A stretch of DNA of 64,000 bases from Winogradskyella sp. (GCA_002722255.1 PBLD01000006.1:1-64000); one strand, 5' to 3'; shown: positions 34,360-43,706, numbered from the stretch's first letter. The notes: generated by a model from the letters alone, not told the origin. Program-made: numbers and translations.

Positions 34360-34656
34360 TTGAAATCAATAACTACAGGACTAAGTATTGCATTGATGGG
34401 CCTATTACTTATAATTTGGCTTAATTATGATTATTATATTTATTATCAAGAAAATTTAAGGAATATTAATTTTCCTATGCCATTTGATTATAAAGAAAAC
34501 TTGAAGTTAATAGCCTTGTTTGTTGGTGTAATAGGTTTCTTTTTTAATATTTATAGTTTTAAATCAAATAAAAAAAAGGCTTTTTTAGGAATAATGATTT
34601 CTACTGTAGTTATTATTTTAAGTGATATGCCATTACATTTATTTTTTATCTTTTAA
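34360..34656 (+). CDS. Small membrane protein, function unknown
   Basis: 98 residues from a TTG start at 34360, 6 bp after the regulator gene; the first ATG is at codon 13 and lies within the first hydrophobic segment, so the TTG start is more plausible. Three hydrophobic segments (about 8-27, 50-68, 77-97) separated by a Lys/Asn-rich loop. No family recognised. Confidence 0.6.
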   Translation: MKSITTGLSIALMGLLLIIWLNYDYYIYYQENLRNINFPMPFDYKENLKLIALFVGVIGFFFNIYSFKSNKKKAFLGIMISTVVIILSDMPLHLFFIF

Positions 34657-34667
34657 TCAATTTGAAT

Positions 34668-35546
34668 ATGAAAAAAATAAACATAGAAGATTTTAGGATT
34701 AAGTCCCAAGTCAGCATTAAAGATTTACCAACAACATTAGATTTAGGTGTTAACAAAAAGAAAACCGAACGCGAACTAAGAACGGTAAGTGAAGAATTGG
34801 CAGATATTCAAAACACCATGTATGCTCATGGAAAATATGCGGTTTTAATGTGTATCCAAGGTATGGATACTGCAGGAAAGGACAGTTTAATTCGTGAAGT
34901 TTTTAAGGAGTTTAATGTAAGAGGAATTGTAGCACACAGTTTTAAAAAACCAACAGATATTGAATTAAAACATGATTATTTATGGAGGCATTATATCGCA
35001 TTACCAGCTAGAGGTAAGTTTGGGATTTTCAATCGTACGCATTATGAAAATGTTTTAGTGACTAGAGTTCATCCAGAGTATTTGATGTATGAAAATATGC
35101 CAGATATTAATAGTGTTGATGATGTCGATGAAGCTTTTTGGGAAAGGCGATTTGAAGAAATAAATAATTTTGAAAAGCATATTGCAGATAACGGTACCAT
35201 TATTTTTAAGTTCTTTTTGAATGTTTCAAAAGATGAACAAAAAAATAGATTGTTAAGACGTCTAGAAAAGCCTTCTAAGCATTGGAAGTTTTCTGCGGAT
35301 GATTTAGACGAACGCAAACTTTGGGATCAATACCAGTCATGTTACGAAGAAGTTTTAAACAAAAGTTCAAAGCCTCATGCACCTTGGTTTAATATTCCGG
35401 CTGATGATAAACCAACAGCAAGATATTTGGTGGCAAAAATTTTGTATGATACGTTAAAAACTTACACAGATATAAAAGAGCCAGAACTTCCTGCAGAGGA
35501 AAAAGCTAATATAGGTTTGTATAAACAAGAATTAGAAAATGAGTAA
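34668..35546 (+). CDS. PPK2 family polyphosphate:nucleotide phosphotransferase
   Basis: 292 residues from the ATG at 34668 (a TTG two codons upstream is possible). P-loop kinase fold: Walker A GMDTAGKDSLIREVF, HSFKKPTDIELKHDYLWRH, lid GKFGIFNRTHYENVLVTRVHPE, FFLNVSKDEQKNRLLRRLEKPSKHWKFS, PWFNIPADDKPTARY. PPK2 enzymes move phosphate between polyphosphate and nucleotides; this sequence pattern is that of the class III-like or polyP:AMP/ADP group, exact preference undetermined. Its end overlaps the next gene by 8 bp. Confidence 0.92.
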   Translation: MKKINIEDFRIKSQVSIKDLPTTLDLGVNKKKTERELRTVSEELADIQNTMYAHGKYAVLMCIQGMDTAGKDSLIREVFKEFNVRGIVAHSFKKPTDIELKHDYLWRHYIALPARGKFGIFNRTHYENVLVTRVHPEYLMYENMPDINSVDDVDEAFWERRFEEINNFEKHIADNGTIIFKFFLNVSKDEQKNRLLRRLEKPSKHWKFSADDLDERKLWDQYQSCYEEVLNKSSKPHAPWFNIPADDKPTARYLVAKILYDTLKTYTDIKEPELPAEEKANIGLYKQELENE

Positions 35547-36159
35547 AACAAAGCAGGTTACCCAAAGCATTATTTTGCTGTTATTTCTGGCTTTTAATTC
35601 TGCATTGTTTGCGCAAGATAATTCAGAAGCCATTAAATCTGATTTTGCAAACTATCTTAAAGCCATAAAGACTCAGGATTTTGAAACCTCTTTAGATTAT
35701 TTGGTAGAAGATGTTTTCGAAATTATTCCTAAGGAAACTATGCTAACTCTAATGGAGCAAATGTTTAATGTTGAGGGCGTGGAGTTTACTTTTGGAGATT
35801 TTGTTATAAATGAAATAAAAGAACCTATTGTTGTTGATAGCACCTCTTATGTTATTCTTAATTATGAGAATGAGATGTCTATTAAATATACGCAGCAACA
35901 AGAAGAAACTTCTGAAGAAGACAAAAAGTTAACTCAATTGATGACGCAGTCACTGTTAGAACAGCAGTTTGGTAAAGGGAATGTGACCTACAATGAATCT
36001 ACTGAATTTTTTGATATAAAAGCTATAAAAAAAGCGATTGCTATTTATGATGAGGACGAAAAGACATGGAAATTTTTAGTTGTTGAAAAAGGAAATCCGT
36101 TCTTACTAAAGTCCATATTACCGAGTTCAATTTTAGAAAAAGTTTTAACCGAAGATTAA
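35539..36159 (+). CDS. Secreted protein of unknown function
   Basis: 206 residues. Signal peptide about 1-26 (cut after LFAQ). The mature domain starts SDFANYLKAIKTQDFETSLDYLVEDVFEIIPKE, which resembles cystatin/NTF2-like alpha+beta folds of small periplasmic proteins. Ends in ILPSSILEKVL. Overlaps ppk2 by 8 bp and lies 5 bp before the M28 peptidase. Confidence 0.7.
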   Translation: MSKTKQVTQSIILLLFLAFNSALFAQDNSEAIKSDFANYLKAIKTQDFETSLDYLVEDVFEIIPKETMLTLMEQMFNVEGVEFTFGDFVINEIKEPIVVDSTSYVILNYENEMSIKYTQQQEETSEEDKKLTQLMTQSLLEQQFGKGNVTYNESTEFFDIKAIKKAIAIYDEDEKTWKFLVVEKGNPFLLKSILPSSILEKVLTED

Positions 36160-36164
36160 TTAAG

Positions 36165-37568
36165 ATGAAAACCTCACTATCATTCATATTAATATTGTTT
36201 TCATATTCTTTTTGTGTAGCACAAACAGACGAAGCAGCATTAAAAACCATTTACAAACAGTCTTTAACCAATGGTAAAAGTTACCAATGGTTAGGCTATT
36301 TATCCAATACTATTGGTGGTCGTTTATCTGGTTCAACCAATGCAGAACTTGCAGTGCAATACACTAAAAAAGAATTAGAAAAACTTGGCTTAGATAAAGT
36401 GTGGCTACAACCTGTAATGGTTCCAAAATGGGTGAGAGGTGAAAAGGAAATGGCTTACTTTGTTTCTAATAATGAATTTAATAAGGTTAATATTTGTGCC
36501 TTAGGAGGCTCTGTTGCTACACCAGAAAATGGATTAAAAGCAAAGGTTATTGAGGTTGGTAGTTATGAAGATTTAAAGGATCTTGGAGAGGCGAAGATTA
36601 AGGGCAAAATTGTATTCATTAATAGAGCTTTACAGCCAGATTTGATAAATACCTTCGAAGCTTATGGAGGTTGTTCTGTGGAGCGTTACAGAGGCGCGGC
36701 AGAAGCAGCAAAATATGGTGCTGTTGGGACTATTGTACGTTCACTCAGTTCTAGGCAAGACGATTATCCACATACTGGTAGTATGAGTTACGGCGATTTG
36801 CCAATAGAAAAAAGAATACCATCTGCAGCAATAAGTACCAATGATGCTGTAAAGCTCAGTGAAGCTTTAAAACAAAATAAAGACTTAGAATTTTTCTTCG
36901 AGATGAGCTGTCAGCAGTTTGATGATGTACAATCTTATAACGTCATTGGTGAAATTACAGGAAACGAATTTCCTAACGAATATATCGTTGTTGGTGGTCA
37001 TTTAGACTCTTGGGACTTAGGTGATGGAGCACACGATGATGGTGCAGGAGTCGTACAATCTATGGATGTGTTGCGTTTGTTGAAAGAAAGTGGCATTAAA
37101 CCAAAACGAAGCATTAGAGTTGTGCTTTTTATGAATGAAGAAAACGGACTGCGAGGAGGACGTAAATATGCAGAAGTTGCAAAAGCAAAAGGCGAAAAAC
37201 ATGTTTTTGCACTAGAAAGCGATTCAGGTGGTTTTACACCTAGAGGCTTTAGCTTTGATGGTAGTGAATTAATGCTGCAAAAAATTGATGCATGGAGACC
37301 ACTTTTTAAACCATATTTAATTCATTATTTTGAAAAAGGTTATAGTGGTGCAGATATTGGTCCACTAAAAGATGACGGTATTTTATTAGCAGGTTTAAGA
37401 CCAGACTCGCAACGATATTTTGACCATCATCATGCTGCCAATGATACCTTTGAACACGTTAATAAACGCGAACTAGAACTTGGAGCGGCAACTATGACAG
37501 CTTTGGTGTATTTGGTAGATAAGTATGGTGTGGAAACGACGTTAAAAATGAAAGAGATAAAGGATTAA
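36165..37568 (+). CDS. Secreted M28 family zinc aminopeptidase / carboxypeptidase Q-like
   Basis: 467 residues. Signal peptide about 1-18; PA (protease-associated) insert about 120-250; M28 catalytic core from about 265. Zinc ligands and catalytic residues seen in VVGGHLDSWDLGDGAHDDGAG (His, bridging Asp), LFMNEENGLRGG (catalytic Glu and ligand Glu), FALESDSGG (Asp) and RYFDHHHAANDTF (His). Releases amino acids from peptides outside the cytoplasm. Last gene of the plus-strand run; its end is 7 bp from the convergent DUF6090 gene, with no separate terminator. Confidence 0.92.
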   Translation: MKTSLSFILILFSYSFCVAQTDEAALKTIYKQSLTNGKSYQWLGYLSNTIGGRLSGSTNAELAVQYTKKELEKLGLDKVWLQPVMVPKWVRGEKEMAYFVSNNEFNKVNICALGGSVATPENGLKAKVIEVGSYEDLKDLGEAKIKGKIVFINRALQPDLINTFEAYGGCSVERYRGAAEAAKYGAVGTIVRSLSSRQDDYPHTGSMSYGDLPIEKRIPSAAISTNDAVKLSEALKQNKDLEFFFEMSCQQFDDVQSYNVIGEITGNEFPNEYIVVGGHLDSWDLGDGAHDDGAGVVQSMDVLRLLKESGIKPKRSIRVVLFMNEENGLRGGRKYAEVAKAKGEKHVFALESDSGGFTPRGFSFDGSELMLQKIDAWRPLFKPYLIHYFEKGYSGADIGPLKDDGILLAGLRPDSQRYFDHHHAANDTFEHVNKRELELGAATMTALVYLVDKYGVETTLKMKEIKD

Positions 37569-37575
37569 AACAGAG

Positions 37576-38301
37576 CTATTGAGATTTGTCAAGCCTTTGT
37601 TTTATTCTGTTTATTAGTTCAATCGCATCTTCCTTGTATTTTTGTGTTGCGCCTAAATGGTTACCGACAGCGAGCATTCTATGAGATGCTACACGTTTTT
37701 TATAATCTTCACTTGTTGTGTAATATTTTATGACTTCTTCACTTAATTTGTTGGTGGCTAAATCTATAAACCAAGGAAATTTTTCAAGTTCATAAAAATT
37801 CTTCATCACAATGGTTTCCATTCTGTCATTATTCTTGTCAATTATAGGAGTGTAAACAGAATATAGTCTGGTAATATCAGAAATAAGGCTGTCCTTTTGT
37901 GTGTTAGTTTCGTCTGTTAGTCGCTTTAACTGCTCAAAACCTTTGGTTTGTATGGCAAAAGGTTGGTAAACCGTTACAAGATTAAAACAATTTAAACAGT
38001 CCATATAGTTCTCTGGCGTAATTTCATTATTTAATATTCTATTACTGTCTTCAAGGTTTTTTTTGTAAAATTCTATAATGGTATTAGCAGATAATGTGTC
38101 TGCTTCAAGATCATAAGAAATTGTGCTAAGTGTGTTGTTGATTACTGATTTTAGCTTTCGGTTTTCGTTCCAGTTATTGACATAAAGTGCCAATAAAATA
38201 CCAATCATTACCAATGCTATTTCGCCTATGGCATATACTAAGTAGCTGCTTACTTTGTTGGCGAAGAACTTCTTTCTGATTTTTCTAAAGACACGAATCA
38301 T
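37576..38301 (-). CDS. DUF6090 family membrane protein
   Basis: 241 residues. The N terminus (MIRVFRKIRKKFF, then YLVYAIGEIALVMIGILLALYVNNWNENRK, about 19-48) is the recognisable DUF6090 block: basic start, one transmembrane helix, and a WNE turn. The rest is helical and faces one side of the membrane, with a CLNCF motif near residue 115. Function unknown. A tiny membrane-protein gene lies 5 bp upstream. Confidence 0.82.
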   Translation of the reverse strand: MIRVFRKIRKKFFANKVSSYLVYAIGEIALVMIGILLALYVNNWNENRKLKSVINNTLSTISYDLEADTLSANTIIEFYKKNLEDSNRILNNEITPENYMDCLNCFNLVTVYQPFAIQTKGFEQLKRLTDETNTQKDSLISDITRLYSVYTPIIDKNNDRMETIVMKNFYELEKFPWFIDLATNKLSEEVIKYYTTSEDYKKRVASHRMLAVGNHLGATQKYKEDAIELINRIKQRLDKSQ

Positions 38302-38306
38302 AGTTT

Positions 38307-38420
38307 TTATTTATCATCCTTTTTTTCTTTCTTCATCTGTAAGTATTTTGATACTAAGCGGACTCCGAGTCTGGCAAATAAGATTACCGAAATAACTATG
38401 ACAATATCAAAACCACTCAT
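38307..38420 (-). CDS. 37-residue single-helix membrane protein upstream of DUF6090
   Basis: Translates to 37 residues: start MSGFDIVIVISVILFARL, then GVRLVSKYLQ and a Lys/Asp-rich tail ending KKEKKDDK, stop TAA. One transmembrane helix (about 5-20) with a cytoplasmic charged tail. It ends 5 bp before the DUF6090 start on the same strand, with no other feature to explain the gap of nearly 200 bp between DUF6090 and lysA. Function unknown; conservation would decide whether it is a real gene. Confidence 0.55.
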   Translation of the reverse strand: MSGFDIVIVISVILFARLGVRLVSKYLQMKKEKKDDK

Positions 38421-38460
38421 ATAACTTTTAATTGATGAATTACCTATTGCTTAAAGGTAT

Positions 38461-38490
38461 AAAAAAAGCGCTGCAATTTGCAACGCTTCT
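38461..38490 (-). terminator. Terminator of lysA
   Basis: On the minus strand stem AAGCGTTGC / GCAGCGCTT (one G-U pair) followed by seven T, a few bases after the lysA stop. Confidence 0.85.
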
Positions 38491-38496
38491 CAACTT

Positions 38497-39702
38497 TTAC
38501 ATAGCAATTTCAAGTTGATTTCTTAAGATATCCTCAAAGGTTTCTCGTTGTCGTATGAGTTGAGGTTTGCCTTTGTATATTAAAACTTCAGCAGGTCTGT
38601 AGCGTGAGTTGTAGTTGCTAGACATGGTAAAGCAATAGGCACCAGCATTTTTAAAACACAAAATATCACCTTCGTTTATTTCTGAAATTCTTCTGTTATT
38701 GGCAAAGGTGTCGGTTTCGCAGATGTAGCCTACAACAGAGTAAAAACGTTCTCTGCCTTTTGGGTTAGAGATGTTTTCTATTTCATGTTGAGATCCATAA
38801 AGCATAGGTCTAATAAGATGATTAAAGCCAGAATCTATTTGAGCAAAAACTGTAGATGTTGTTTGTTTTACAACATTCACTTTTGCTAAAAACACACCAG
38901 CTTCACTCACTAAAAATTTACCTGGCTCAAATGCAAGGGTTAGGTCTTTTCCATATTCTTTACAAAAACTATTAAATCGCTTTGATAGTTTTTTACCAAG
39001 TTCTTCAATATTGGTTTCTATATCTCCTTTTTTGTAAGGGACTTTAAAACCAGAACCAAAGTCAATAAACTCTAAATTTTTAAAATTCTTAGCAGTTTCA
39101 AACAAAATTTCACTGGCATACAAAAACACATCAATGTCTAAAATATCACTACCAGTATGCATGTGTATACCGTTTATGGTCATGTTTGTATTTTCAACAA
39201 TACGAAGCAATAAAGGTATCTGATGAATTGAAATACCGAATTTACTGTCAATGTGACCAACAGAAATGTTAGTGTTTCCACCAGCCATAACATGCGGATT
39301 TATTCTTATACAAACTGGGATTTTTGGATGTTTAGAGCCAAATTGTTCTAAAATAGAAAGATTATCAATATTAATTTGAACACCTAATTCTGCTACATTT
39401 TCAATCTCTTCAAGAGAAACACCATTAGGAGTATAAATAATATTTTCTGGTTTAAAACCTGCTTTTAAGCCAAGTTGAACCTCTTGAATAGAAACTGTAT
39501 CCAATCCAGAACCCATAGTATTAAATAGCTTTAGCACAGATATGTTAGATAGTGCTTTAACAGCATAATTAATTCTTAAGTTGTTTACAGAATTAAATGC
39601 TTTGGTTAAGCGCTTGTATTGTGCTGTAATTTTTTCTGCATCATATACATAAACTGGGCTCCCGTATTCTTTGGCAATTTGTAATAACGTATTGTTGTCC
39701 AT
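38497..39702 (-). CDS. lysA: Diaminopimelate decarboxylase LysA
   Basis: 401 residues from the ATG at 39702. PLP-dependent alanine-racemase-like barrel: PLP-Lys in NYAVKALSN (about residue 49), GSGLDTVSIQEVQLGLKAG, HMHTGSDI, IDFGSGFKVPY, FEPGKFLVSEAG, and the active-site block YICETDTFANN, then NAGAYCFTMSSNYNSRYRPAEVL. Makes L-lysine from meso-diaminopimelate. A -7 box lies 21 nt upstream. Divergent from an ACT-domain protein gene, which may relate to the same amino acid family. Confidence 0.95.
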   Translation of the reverse strand: MDNNTLLQIAKEYGSPVYVYDAEKITAQYKRLTKAFNSVNNLRINYAVKALSNISVLKLFNTMGSGLDTVSIQEVQLGLKAGFKPENIIYTPNGVSLEEIENVAELGVQINIDNLSILEQFGSKHPKIPVCIRINPHVMAGGNTNISVGHIDSKFGISIHQIPLLLRIVENTNMTINGIHMHTGSDILDIDVFLYASEILFETAKNFKNLEFIDFGSGFKVPYKKGDIETNIEELGKKLSKRFNSFCKEYGKDLTLAFEPGKFLVSEAGVFLAKVNVVKQTTSTVFAQIDSGFNHLIRPMLYGSQHEIENISNPKGRERFYSVVGYICETDTFANNRRISEINEGDILCFKNAGAYCFTMSSNYNSRYRPAEVLIYKGKPQLIRQRETFEDILRNQLEIAM

Positions 39703-39723
39703 CAATTTTTTTAAATAAAGTCA

Positions 39724-39731
39724 CAAACATA
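39724..39731 (-). promoter_or_regulatory. -7 box (TATGTTTG) of lysA
   Basis: Exact TAnnTTTG match on the minus strand, 21 nt before the lysA ATG. Confidence 0.5.
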
Positions 39732-39806
39732 GAGTTAGATACTTTATAATGGAATTTATTGTTGAATATTTACTAATTTTACACATTAAGTTAAATAATT
39801 AACAAA

Positions 39807-40469
39807 ATGAAGACAATTGCATCTTGTGTAGAGCGTATTGTATTAGAGCAGCCTTTTTTAGAAGAAGGTCTGGCAAAAGAAATTATTAATTATTCAGCAC
39901 TAGCAGAGGCCTTACAAGATGAAGTCTCCAAGAAGTTAGGGAAACCAGTAAAAACAGGGGCTATAATGATGGCATTACGACGCTTTAAAGATCGTTTGGC
40001 GGTCAGTAAACCTTATTATAAACTAGATACACTTCTAGGGCAGTTAGGTGATATTACGTTGCGTTCTAATTTAAGTGACTTTACGTATAAGAACTCTAAC
40101 ACCTTAATAGATAGTCAGGCAGCAATTCTCACTAAAATAAAAGATAAGAGTAATGTGTTTTACACTTTCACCAGAGGTATTTTAGAAAGTAATATCATCA
40201 TTTCTAGTTCAGAAAAGTCTTCTGTACAAGAAAGTTTTAAGAATGAAGAGTGTATCGCTGTAAAAGAAAATTTATCTGCCATCAGTCTAACATTACCAAA
40301 GAGTAATACGACTGTTGCTGGTTTATACTATCAAATTTTAAAGCGTTTGGCATGGCAAAATGTGGCCTTATATGAAGTGATTTCTACAACCAACGAATTT
40401 ACAATTGTAGTTGAAGATGCCTATGTAGATAGTGCATTTTCTATTATAAAAAACCTGAATAAAAAGTAA
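39807..40469 (+). CDS. ACT-domain-like protein of unknown function, divergent from lysA
   Basis: 220 residues, soluble. N-terminal helical part (about 1-75, with KTGAIMMALRRFKDRL), middle part (about 76-135), and a C-terminal segment (about 155-218; AISLTLPKSNTTVAGLYYQILKRLAWQNVALYEV followed by EFTIVVEDAYVDSAFSIIKNL) with the beta-alpha-beta order and TNEFT turn of ACT domains as in aspartate kinases. No kinase domain. It could be an amino-acid-binding regulator; the divergent lysA makes lysine a candidate ligand. That link is inference. Confidence 0.65.
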   Translation: MKTIASCVERIVLEQPFLEEGLAKEIINYSALAEALQDEVSKKLGKPVKTGAIMMALRRFKDRLAVSKPYYKLDTLLGQLGDITLRSNLSDFTYKNSNTLIDSQAAILTKIKDKSNVFYTFTRGILESNIIISSSEKSSVQESFKNEECIAVKENLSAISLTLPKSNTTVAGLYYQILKRLAWQNVALYEVISTTNEFTIVVEDAYVDSAFSIIKNLNKK

Positions 40470-40514
40470 AGTTTTCAGTTAAAGACAAGGATTAAAAATT
40501 CAACCCAAAAATTA

Positions 40515-40545
40515 TTGGTTTAAACTAAGCGTATATGTATTTTTG
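40515..40545 (+). promoter_or_regulatory. Promoter of sucC (-33 TTG, -7 TATTTTTG)
   Basis: TTG at 40515-40517 and TATTTTTG at 40538-40545, 20 bp apart, an ideal Bacteroidota housekeeping promoter 26 nt before the sucC ATG. Confidence 0.68.
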
Positions 40546-40571
40546 CGTAACGAATTAATTTCAGATCACAC

Positions 40572-41762
40572 ATGAATTTACACGAATATCAAGGAAAAGA
40601 ATTACTAAACAGCTTTGGAGTACGCATTCAACGCGGCATTGTGGCTCAAACTGCTGACGAAGCTGTAGAAGCAGCTAAGAAATTAACTGAAGAAACAGGC
40701 ACAGGTTGGCATGTTATTAAAGCTCAGGTTCATGCTGGTGGACGTGGAAAAGGTGGAGGTGTAAAACTTGCCAAAAACTTAGACGAGGTTAAAGATCTTG
40801 CTGGTCAAATCATCGGAATGAATTTGGTAACACCACAAACCTCTGCAGAAGGTAAAAAAGTACACCAAGTTTTAGTTGCTGAGGATGTTTACTATCCAGG
40901 TGATAACGAACCAGAAGAATACTACATGTCAGTACTTTTAAATAGAGGTAGTGGTAAAAATATGATTATGTATTCTACTGAAGGTGGTATGGATATAGAG
41001 GAAGTTGCTGAGAAAACACCTCACTTAATCTTTACAGAAGAAATCGATCCTGCTTTAGGTCTTTTACCATTTCAGGCACGTCGTGTAGCTTTTAATTTAG
41101 GATTATCTGGTACTGCATTTAAAGAAATGACCAAGTTTGTGTCTTCACTTTACACTGCATATGTAAAATCTGATGCATCTTTATTTGAAATCAATCCTGT
41201 TTTAAAAACAAGTGATGATAAAATTATGGCTGTAGACTCTAAAGTTACTTTGGACGCTAATGCATTATACAGACATAAAGATTTAGCTGAATTACGCGAT
41301 AAGCGTGAAGAAAACCCAATTGAGGTTGAAGCTGGTGAATTAGGCCTTAACTATGTAGACCTAGACGGTAACGTTGGTTGTATGGTAAATGGTGCTGGTT
41401 TAGCAATGGCTACTATGGATTTAATTAAGCAAGCAGGTGGTGAGCCAGCTAACTTCTTAGACGTTGGTGGTACTGCAGATGCTGCTAGAGTAGAGGCTGC
41501 TTTTAAAATCATTTTAAAAGATCCTAACGTAAAAGCAATCTTAATTAATATCTTTGGTGGTATTGTTCGTTGCGATAGAGTAGCACAAGGTGTTATTGAT
41601 GCTTATAAAAACATGGGTAACATTAACGTACCAATTATTGTACGTTTACAAGGTACCAATGCAGATATTGCTAAGGACTTAATTGATAATTCTGGTTTAG
41701 ACGTACTAAGTGCTACAGAATTCCAAGAAGCTGCTGATAAAGTACAAGAAGTTCTTTCTTAA
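40572..41762 (+). CDS. sucC: Succinyl-CoA synthetase (ADP-forming) beta subunit SucC
   Basis: 396 residues, standard length. ATP-grasp domain (about 1-235) opening [17 protein letters not shown], with [18 protein letters not shown] and [12 protein letters not shown]-terminal CoA-ligase domain with [44 protein letters not shown] and [14 protein letters not shown]-cycle step giving ATP from succinyl-CoA. The alpha subunit is not adjacent. Strong terminator follows. Confidence 0.97.
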   Translation: MNLHEYQGKELLNSFGVRIQRGIVAQTADEAVEAAKKLTEETGTGWHVIKAQVHAGGRGKGGGVKLAKNLDEVKDLAGQIIGMNLVTPQTSAEGKKVHQVLVAEDVYYPGDNEPEEYYMSVLLNRGSGKNMIMYSTEGGMDIEEVAEKTPHLIFTEEIDPALGLLPFQARRVAFNLGLSGTAFKEMTKFVSSLYTAYVKSDASLFEINPVLKTSDDKIMAVDSKVTLDANALYRHKDLAELRDKREENPIEVEAGELGLNYVDLDGNVGCMVNGAGLAMATMDLIKQAGGEPANFLDVGGTADAARVEAAFKIILKDPNVKAILINIFGGIVRCDRVAQGVIDAYKNMGNINVPIIVRLQGTNADIAKDLIDNSGLDVLSATEFQEAADKVQEVLS

Positions 41763-41783
41763 GAAAACAATAAATATAGAATT

Positions 41784-41812
41784 AAAAAGCGCCTTAATTA
41801 AGGCGCTTTTTT
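41784..41812. terminator. Terminator after sucC
   Basis: Near-perfect hairpin AAAAAGCGCCTTAA / TTAAGGCGCTTTTTT between the convergent sucC and cysH-type genes; A and T runs allow use in both directions. Confidence 0.88.
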
Positions 41813-41861
41813 ATGATAAAAAACTAAAAAACAATTATTTTTTTTAGTTAGTATGTGTCTT

Positions 41862-42563
41862 TTATAAATGCAAACCACATTCGGTTTTAGGGTTGTTGTT
41901 CCAACGGCCACTTCTGTCCTCTCCTGGAACTGTACAATGTGTACAACCAATAGAATGATAGCCCTTAGCTACTAAAGGATGGAAAGGAAGGTTGTGCTCT
42001 TCTATAAAAGCATCTCGCTCTTCTTTGCTAACATCCAAAAGAGGGTAGAACTTTAAAATATTACCACGCTCTTCAAAGATATCTAAGGTTGCTCTATGGT
42101 CACTTTGCCACTCCATTAAACCAGAAATCCAAACTTTGTATTCTTTCTTTATTTTTTCTAAAGGTTGAACCTTGTTGATTGAACAACAGAAATCAGGGTT
42201 TTTTTTCCAGGTTTCATCTTTGGTTGTAAACTCGTGTTCTTCCTTAATTGCAGAAATAGAAGTAACATTGAGATTGTATTTTTTCTCTAAGGTAGTTTTG
42301 TATTTTAAGGTGTCGTCAAAATGATAGCCTGTATCAATAAAAAACACTTCTTGTTTATTATTAATATCAGAAACCAACTTTAATAAAAATGCCGACGTTG
42401 CAGCAAAAGAACTGGTTAGCATTACATCTGCAATATCAAAATCTAAGTACAATTGCTTTATACGTTCACTTGGAGATAAAGGTTTGTGCTTTTTATTAAG
42501 TGCTTTAATTTCCTCTGCAGAAATGTTTAGCAAAGGAGTGTAATTTGAAGAGGTTTCAAACAT
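41862..42563 (-). CDS. cysH: Assimilatory adenylyl-sulfate / phosphoadenylyl-sulfate reductase (CysH family)
   Basis: 233 residues from the ATG at 42563 (a TTG four codons upstream is less likely). PAPS reductase fold: SSFAATSAFLLKLVSD, FFIDTGYHFDDTL, GLMEWQSDHRA. Cys pairs in FCCSINKV and CTHCTVP would bind a [4Fe-4S] cluster, and ECGLH carries the redox Cys. The cluster Cys set points to the APS-using type. Reduces activated sulfate to sulfite. No other sulfur genes are adjacent. Confidence 0.9.
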   Translation of the reverse strand: MFETSSNYTPLLNISAEEIKALNKKHKPLSPSERIKQLYLDFDIADVMLTSSFAATSAFLLKLVSDINNKQEVFFIDTGYHFDDTLKYKTTLEKKYNLNVTSISAIKEEHEFTTKDETWKKNPDFCCSINKVQPLEKIKKEYKVWISGLMEWQSDHRATLDIFEERGNILKFYPLLDVSKEERDAFIEEHNLPFHPLVAKGYHSIGCTHCTVPGEDRSGRWNNNPKTECGLHL

Positions 42564-42647
42564 GCTATCAATCAATTTCTATTATGCAATTTAAAAGCAA
42601 AGAATATAACAAAAAAGGAATTTAATTATTTTTATGAAATTCTTAGC

Positions 42648-42890
42648 TTAAGACGTCTTTTTTTGCTTTTTTGGCATTGGACCTCTTAAATGAATAATTA
42701 AACCGTTTAGGAAATTTCTGAGTATTTGGTCTCCACATTCCATGTATTTAGGGTGATCCTCTCGCCTAAAAAAGGCATTAAGCTCACTTTTAGTAATTCT
42801 AAAATCTACAAGTTCTAGGATTTTTACAATGTCTTCGTCTCTGAGTTTGTGGGCGACTCTTAGTTTTTTAAAAATATCGTTGTTCGTCAT
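42648..42890 (-). CDS. DUF1456 family protein, single-domain
   Basis: 80 residues. One DUF1456 unit: NNDIFKKLRVAHKLRDEDIVKILEL followed by ITKSELNAFFRREDHPKYMECGDQILRNFLNGLI. E. coli YehS has two such units; here only one is present, then a basic tail MPKKQKKTS. Function unknown. Lies 3 bp downstream of the esterase gene. Confidence 0.82.
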   Translation of the reverse strand: MTNNDIFKKLRVAHKLRDEDIVKILELVDFRITKSELNAFFRREDHPKYMECGDQILRNFLNGLIIHLRGPMPKKQKKTS

Positions 42891-42893
42891 AAT

Positions 42894-43706
42894 TTAGTTT
42901 GCTTTAGTAAATAACCATTCATATGCTGCTGAAAAATTTTCAGACCATAGTTTCTCATTGTGCTGGCCACCTTCTATAATGTGGTATTCAATTTGATAAT
43001 CGTCAACGCCTTTAGTCTTTAATAAATTTACCATTCTTTTTAGATCTGGTACCATGGTGTCACTCTCACTATCACCGACTAGAAAATAGAATTTTGAGGT
43101 TGTAGGTATATTTACAGAATTTACAAGTTCAAAAATTTTTTCACTGAACCAAAATGAAGGTGAGAAAACACCTGCCTTACCAAAGGTTTCAGGATACATT
43201 ATTGCAGCATAAAAGGATATAAGGCCTCCGAGTGAAGCTCCAAAAATAGTAGTATGCTCTGCTTTAGGCTTTGTTCTGTATGCAACATCTACATGTGGCT
43301 TAAGGGTGTTTTTTATAAATTTTACGTAGTTTTCACCTCGACCACCACCATATTTTTCATGCTTATAAGGTGTTAATTCGTCTATTCTTTTTTCATTGCC
43401 ATGCGCTATTCCAATAATTATACTTTCATTTTGATTAAGTGTATCTAGATATTCATCTACTTTCCATTCACCTGCGTAAGAAGTCTTATCATCAAATAAA
43501 TTTTGAGCATCGTGCATATAAATGACAGGATATGCTTTTTCAGAATTTTCGTAATTTTTCGGTAAATACACCCAAATTGTTTTCAGAGTATCGAGTTGAG
43601 GTGCGGCAATTGTAAAAGTTGTAACCTGTTTAGAAGCAGTGTTTTGCGCATTAATTTTAAAACAAATTAATAGCCAAAAAAATATTAAAAAATGGTTGAA
43701 ACGCAT
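42894..43706 (-). CDS. Secreted alpha/beta-hydrolase, putative esterase (esterase D/enterochelin esterase type)
   Basis: 270 residues from the ATG at 43706, which gives a signal peptide cut after INAQ; the in-frame start at 43760 adds a polar extension. Alpha/beta hydrolase: VYLPKNYENSEKAYPVIYMHDAQNLFD, IIIGIAHG, nucleophile Ser in TIFGASLGGLISFYAA, Asp in FYFLVGDSESD, His in IEGGQHNEKLW. Probably cleaves ester bonds in siderophores, glycans or other small substrates outside the cytoplasm; the substrate cannot be read from sequence. Confidence 0.88.
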   Translation of the reverse strand: MRFNHFLIFFWLLICFKINAQNTASKQVTTFTIAAPQLDTLKTIWVYLPKNYENSEKAYPVIYMHDAQNLFDDKTSYAGEWKVDEYLDTLNQNESIIIGIAHGNEKRIDELTPYKHEKYGGGRGENYVKFIKNTLKPHVDVAYRTKPKAEHTTIFGASLGGLISFYAAIMYPETFGKAGVFSPSFWFSEKIFELVNSVNIPTTSKFYFLVGDSESDTMVPDLKRMVNLLKTKGVDDYQIEYHIIEGGQHNEKLWSENFSAAYEWLFTKAN

